Origin: Bacteroidota bacterium
GTDB lineage: Bacteria > Bacteroidota > Bacteroidia > Bacteroidales > PUMT01
DNA length: 10,738 nt
Assembly (NCBI GenBank): GCA_003556985.1
Contig: PWPZ01000047.1
Span: forward strand, 1-10,738
Direction: 5' to 3'
The notes under the pieces are model-generated. The model did not search any database and had not been told where the DNA came from. It saw only the letters and a program-made list of their open reading frames with translations. Of the stretch, positions 7,771 to 10,738 are shown piece after piece (position 1 is the stretch's first letter; every line of letters starts with the position of its first letter). Both the position numbers and the translations under genes were made by a program.

Positions 7771-9012
7771 TTATTCAAACTCAGCTTTTAGTATCCGCAT
7801 CACTTCCAGTATTGTTTCTTCTTCCAGATCGGTTCTTTTCACAAGATCTTCAACGGTGAGTTCCAGAACACTTTTAGCCGTATCACAACCTACTGCTTTA
7901 AGCTCGTCAATTATCCAGCTTTCAATTTCATCGCTGAACTCATCGATGTTAACATCTTCTTCTTCCTCTACGCCCTCAGTGTCACGGAATACGTCAATTT
8001 CGTAGCCGGTGAGCTGTCCGGCAAGTTTTATGTTCAGCCCCCCCTTTCCTATTGCCAGGGATACTTCATTTGGTTTTAAAAAAACTTCAGCCCTTTTTTC
8101 ATCTTCAATGATTTTGATTGAGCTGATCTTTGCGGGACTCAGGGATCTTGCAATATAGAGCTGGGTGTTGGTAGTATAATTTATTACATCTATGTTCTCG
8201 TTCTTCAGCTCTCTTACAATGCCATGTATTCGTGATCCTTTCATGCCTACACAGGCTCCGACCGGATCAATGCGATCGTCATATGATTCGACTGCTATTT
8301 TTGCTCTTTCTCCCGGAACCCTGACAATTTTCTTAATAGTTATTAGTCCGTCATATATTTCAGGAACCTCAAGTTCAAAAAGTCTTTCCAGAAATACAGG
8401 GGAGGTTCTGGAGAGAATTATAAGGGGAACGTTGTTTTTCATTTCAACTCTTACTACAACAGCCCTTATTGTGTCGCCCTTCCTGAAATAATCGGTCGGT
8501 ATCTGCTCAGCCCTCGGCATAATCAGTTCGTTGCCTTCATCATCTATGATAAGGATCTCACGCTTCCAGACCTGGTAAACATCACCGGTAACAATTTCCC
8601 CAATCCTGTCCTTGTACTTAAGATAAACATTGTTCTTCTCAAGTTCCATAATCCTGGAGGTCAGGTTCTGCCTTAAAGCCAGTATTGCCCTGCGTCCGAA
8701 ATCGGCAAGCTTTACCTCGTCTGTTACTTCTTCGCCGACACTGTAATCCGGGTCAATCTTCTGTGCCTCAGATAATCTTATCTGCATATTGGGATCTTCC
8801 AGCTGGTCGTTTTCAACAACCTCCCTGTTTCTCCATATTTCAAAGTCCCCTTTATCGATGTTGATAATGACATCAAAATTTTCATCGGTCCCGAAATATT
8901 TGATCAGCATACTTCTGAAAACATCTTCCAGAACACTCATCATAGTTGCCCTGTCTATGCTTTTCAGTTCCTTGAATTCAGAAAACGGTTCTGTAAGTTT
9001 TAGGTTTTCCAT
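7771..9012 (-). CDS. nusA: Transcription termination/antitermination factor NusA
   Basis: This 413-residue protein binds RNA polymerase and nascent RNA, and modulates pausing, intrinsic termination and antitermination. The N-terminal RNA-polymerase-binding domain spans about 1-125 (MSVLEDVFRSMLIKYFG at 25-41). It is followed by an S1 domain at about 134-200 (GEIVTGDVYQVWKREILI), KH1 with DPVGACVGMKGSRI at 249-262, and KH2 with AIGKGGLNIKLA at 320-331. An acidic stretch (GVEEEEDVNIDEF, about 347-359) precedes a short helical C-terminus. It is shorter than the E. coli protein (495) and lacks room for its two C-terminal acidic repeats, which is usual outside Proteobacteria. The start at 9012 gives the standard N-terminus; the leader is A-rich without a clear Shine-Dalgarno. 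The gene is 24 bases downstream of rimP and 60 bases upstream of infB, so one operon is likely. No ylxR or L7Ae-like gene sits between nusA and infB. Confidence 0.98.
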   Translation of the reverse strand: MENLKLTEPFSEFKELKSIDRATMMSVLEDVFRSMLIKYFGTDENFDVIINIDKGDFEIWRNREVVENDQLEDPNMQIRLSEAQKIDPDYSVGEEVTDEVKLADFGRRAILALRQNLTSRIMELEKNNVYLKYKDRIGEIVTGDVYQVWKREILIIDDEGNELIMPRAEQIPTDYFRKGDTIRAVVVRVEMKNNVPLIILSRTSPVFLERLFELEVPEIYDGLITIKKIVRVPGERAKIAVESYDDRIDPVGACVGMKGSRIHGIVRELKNENIDVINYTTNTQLYIARSLSPAKISSIKIIEDEKRAEVFLKPNEVSLAIGKGGLNIKLAGQLTGYEIDVFRDTEGVEEEEDVNIDEFSDEIESWIIDELKAVGCDTAKSVLELTVEDLVKRTDLEEETILEVMRILKAEFE

Positions 9013-9036
9013 CTTTTAAATTAAAAACAATTCCAT

Positions 9037-9501
9037 TTATTTGTACGATATCACCGGTTTCGCTGAAAGTATTTGATCGAAATCAAACTCCTTTTCAACA
9101 GCCTTTATTTCAGGCCTTTTCTTTTCGCCCTTGATTTTTACCATCTCTTCTATTGTCACATTCTTTTCGGTCACAGCTGTCAATTTACCGGTATGTTTCC
9201 GGCCGCCTTTTGTGACAATTTCGACTTCCCGGCCGATGTTTTTCCGGTACTGCGGTAAAACTTTAAATGGTTCGGAAAGTCCCGGAGACGATACTTCCAG
9301 TTGAAAATCATTTTCATCCCTGTCAAGGCTGTGTTCAATAGCCCTGCTCAGCTCTATGCACTCTTCCAGTCTTATTCCCCTTTCATTATCAACCAGGATT
9401 CTGATTTCATTTGAAGGAGAAACTTGAATGTCAACTATAAATAAGTCCGATCTTCCGGCATATTTCTTTACCAGCGCCTCTACTGTCTCCTTATCGACCA
9501 T
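9037..9501 (-). CDS. rimP: Ribosome maturation factor RimP
   Basis: RimP assists late maturation of the 30S subunit in the cytoplasm. With the start at 9501 the protein is 154 residues, the usual size. The N-terminal alpha/beta domain covers about 1-80 and carries the signature LEVSSPGLSEPF at 68-79. The C-terminal SH3-like domain covers about 83-154 (GREVEIVTKGGRKHTGKLTAV). The frame extends back to an ATG at 9549, which would give 170 residues. I reject that start because its added codons lie across a perfect 24-base inverted repeat and resemble no RimP N-terminus, and because it would leave almost no leader after the probable promoter. The chosen ATG follows ACAACTAAT, an A-rich, Shine-Dalgarno-free context typical of this phylum. 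It is the first gene of the rimP-nusA-infB operon. Confidence 0.95.
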   Translation of the reverse strand: MVDKETVEALVKKYAGRSDLFIVDIQVSPSNEIRILVDNERGIRLEECIELSRAIEHSLDRDENDFQLEVSSPGLSEPFKVLPQYRKNIGREVEIVTKGGRKHTGKLTAVTEKNVTIEEMVKIKGEKKRPEIKAVEKEFDFDQILSAKPVISYK

Positions 9502-9519
9502 ATTAGTTGTCTCTATTAA

Positions 9520-9543
9520 AATAGGGGACTTTAGTCCCCTATT
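9520..9543 (-). promoter_or_regulatory. Strong leader hairpin upstream of rimP
   Basis: AATAGGGGACT (9520-9530), TT, AGTCCCCTATT (9533-9543) is a perfect 11-base inverted repeat. In the minus-strand transcript it forms at least ten base pairs, including GGGGAC/GUCCCC, closed by a UAAA tetraloop. It is followed by TTTAATAGAG and then the rimP ATG 18 bases downstream. It would begin about ten bases from the predicted 5' end of the operon mRNA. It could act as a 5' stabilising stem, an attenuator (stem plus short U-rich run), or a protein-binding leader. The structure is plain in the sequence; the role is inference. Confidence 0.7.
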
Positions 9544-9559
9544 ATTCACATTCAGAGTG

Positions 9560-9591
9560 CAAAATTACAAAACAAAACTCTAAAACGCAAA
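9560..9591 (-). promoter_or_regulatory. Bacteroidota-type promoter for rimP-nusA-infB
   Basis: Read on the minus strand, TAATTTTG (9567 down to 9560) matches TAnnTTTG exactly, and TTTG (9591 down to 9588) is a -33 box. The spacer is 20 bases, within the normal range. Transcription would start near 9553-9555, giving a leader of about 52 bases that contains the 9520-9543 hairpin. This is the best promoter match in the window. Confidence 0.65.
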
Positions 9592-9841
9592 AAATATAGC
9601 TTTGAAAATTAGCGCATTTGCCAATTTAGAGCAAAAAAATCTCAAAAGTTCCTTATTTTTGCTTCGGTGAAAAACCAAACCGCTTTTTGCATTTGCACTT
9701 TTACTAACGCAACTATTAGTTGAAAATTATATTTCTGTTTCAGATATATACGGGCCATCTTGGTTTTCCCTTATGTAAGTGATAAATTGCGATTGCTTGT
9801 ATTAACATTTTTTTATCTCCGGAATTTATTCTATTTGTTGT
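9592..9841. other. Divergent AT-rich intergenic region between rimP and the HD gene
   Basis: The full gene-free span from the rimP ATG to the HD start is 340 bases; its left end holds the rimP hairpin and promoter. This remainder has no supportable gene or structured RNA. The only exact TAnnTTTG on the plus strand is TATTTTTG at 9654-9661, which lacks a TTTG at the right distance (nearest at 9617-9620, spacer 33). It would give a leader of about 175 bases for the HD gene. A 13-base palindrome lies at 9710-9722. The HD reading frame is closed by an in-frame TAA in ATTAACAT near 9803. Confidence 0.5.
9710..9722. repeat. 13-base palindrome CAACTA-T-TAGTTG
   Basis: CAACTA, a single T, and TAGTTG form a perfect inverted repeat in the divergent region 120 bases before the HD gene. 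The size and symmetry fit a dimeric regulator site, but such a short palindrome is also expected by chance in AT-rich DNA. No second copy was seen nearby. Confidence 0.3.
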
Positions 9842-10738
9842 TTGAACCCTTACCACATCAATAAGAGGAAGATCATTAATGACCCGGTTCACGGATTCAT
9901 CGGGATATCATCTGATATGATATTTGATCTTATTTCGCATCCGTTTTTTCAAAGGTTGCGCAGAATAAAGCAATTGGGTGTAACCCACCTTGTTTATCCG
10001 GGTGCTGTACATTCACGGTTCCAGCATGCTATCGGTGCAATGCATCTGATGGAAATGGCCATAGGGGTAATACGTTCAAAGGGCCACAATATTACATTTA
10101 AAGAAGAGGAGGCTGCCCTTGCTGCAATATTACTTCATGATATTGGCCATGGCCCCTTTTCCCATACACTGGAATCATCAATTATTCCCCGGTTGCCTCA
10201 TGAGCAAATGTCTGCTTTTCTGATGAACGAATTAAACAGCCAATTTGGGGGCAGACTTTCACTGGCTTTGGAAATTTTTACCGGCAGGTATCATAAAAGG
10301 TTCCTGCATCAGCTGATAGCCGGTCAGCTGGACATGGACAGGCTTGATTATCTTAAACGGGACAGCTTTTATACCGGAGTAACCGAGGGAGTGATAGGGT
10401 CGGACAGGATAATAAAAATGCTGAATGTAGCAGACGATCAGCTGGTAGTCGAAGCAAAGGGTATATATTCCATAGAGAAGTTCCTGATTGCCCGTAGACT
10501 GATGTACTGGCAGGTTTATTTTCACAAAACAGTTCTGTCGGCTGAAAAGCTGCTTACTATGGTGCTGATGAAAGCAGGAGAATTGATACTTTCCGGCGAA
10601 AAGCTATTCTCAACACCGGCATTGCAATACTTTCTTGAAAATAGTTTAACGGATTTGTCGGGCGAGCTTTTTGCCGGCTCGGCAGTTTCGGACGATATAA
10701 TAAAAAACTTCGCCGGTCTTGATGATGATGATGTTACA
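9842..10738 (+). CDS. HD-domain metal-dependent phosphohydrolase (3' end outside window)
   Basis: The first 299 codons are visible; the frame runs off the right edge. No ATG lies upstream between the in-frame stop near 9803 and codon 26, so TTG at 9842-9844 is the likely start. It gives MNPYHINKRKIINDPVHGF, where KRKIINDPVHGF matches the usual N-terminus of this family as I know it. Starting at the internal ATG (codon 26) would remove that conserved part. The HD metal site is intact: His62 in HSRFQH, His99-Asp100 in LLHDIGHGPFSH, and Asp164, Asp166 or Asp169 in QLDMDRLDYLKRDSF. The family (COG1078) hydrolyses phosphate esters, probably nucleotide-type, but the substrate here cannot be read from the sequence. 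In Bacteroidota this gene often lies just before lipid A genes such as lpxD; that part is outside the window. It is divergent from rimP. Confidence 0.93.
   Translation, partial: MNPYHINKRKIINDPVHGFIGISSDMIFDLISHPFFQRLRRIKQLGVTHLVYPGAVHSRFQHAIGAMHLMEMAIGVIRSKGHNITFKEEEAALAAILLHDIGHGPFSHTLESSIIPRLPHEQMSAFLMNELNSQFGGRLSLALEIFTGRYHKRFLHQLIAGQLDMDRLDYLKRDSFYTGVTEGVIGSDRIIKMLNVADDQLVVEAKGIYSIEKFLIARRLMYWQVYFHKTVLSAEKLLTMVLMKAGELILSGEKLFSTPALQYFLENSLTDLSGELFAGSAVSDDIIKNFAGLDDDDVT

Noticed and set aside
7766..7773. Exact TAATTTTG -7-like match on the minus strand at the nusA stop, possible internal promoter for infB.
   Set aside because: No TTTG lies at 19-21 bases upstream, and half the match is the nusA stop codon itself; kept only as a weak possibility.
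9502..9549. Longer rimP form starting at the ATG at 9549 (16 extra residues).
   Set aside because: The added codons lie across the leader hairpin, do not resemble a RimP N-terminus, and would start almost at the predicted transcript end.
9622..9670. Loose AT inverted repeats such as GCAAAAA and TTTTTGC in the divergent region.
   Set aside because: Short, widely spaced A/T runs of this kind are expected by chance in such AT-rich DNA.
9502..9841. Possible tRNA, small RNA gene or CRISPR in the divergent spacer.
   Set aside because: No cloverleaf, spaced direct repeats or terminator-like end for a separate transcript could be recognised.

Overview
The window is ordinary chromosomal DNA of a member of the Bacteroidota, most likely a Bacteroidales-like or related lineage. 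Three things point there. The 3' half of sprA encodes the giant outer-membrane translocon of the type IX secretion system, which is restricted to this phylum. The promoter candidates fit the Bacteroidota pattern (a TTTG-like -33 box and a TAnnTTTG -7 box). The genes lack strong Shine-Dalgarno sites and have A-rich leaders. No mobile element, CRISPR array, rRNA or tRNA gene is visible.

Layout: (1) 1-4022, plus strand, the C-terminal 1339 codons of sprA, cut by the left window edge. (2) 4023-4120, a short AT-rich spacer with a candidate promoter and two small perfect palindromes. (3) 4121-4501, plus strand, gcvH, the lipoyl carrier protein of the glycine cleavage system. (4) 4502-4599, a convergent spacer holding a long two-part hairpin that probably terminates transcription from both sides. 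(5) 9501 down to 4600, minus strand, the translation/transcription operon rimP-nusA-infB, with gaps of 24 and 60 bases. Its probable promoter lies at 9560-9591, and a very strong hairpin sits near the 5' end of its short leader. (6) 9502-9841, a divergent intergenic region. (7) 9842 to the right edge, plus strand, the first 299 codons of a conserved HD-domain phosphohydrolase that appears to start with TTG.

The rimP-nusA-infB operon joins 30S maturation (RimP), transcription elongation/termination control (NusA) and translation initiation (IF-2), a very widely conserved grouping. SprA serves protein export across the outer membrane, and GcvH serves one-carbon metabolism; I see no functional link between these two beyond being neighbours.

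I did not find a convincing undescribed multi-gene system. The items most worth a second look are the rimP leader hairpin, a 15-copy pentapeptide repeat with a 15-bp DNA period in the IF-2 linker, a small beta-rich insert in SprA, the paired palindromes around the gcvH promoter, and the non-ATG start of the HD gene.
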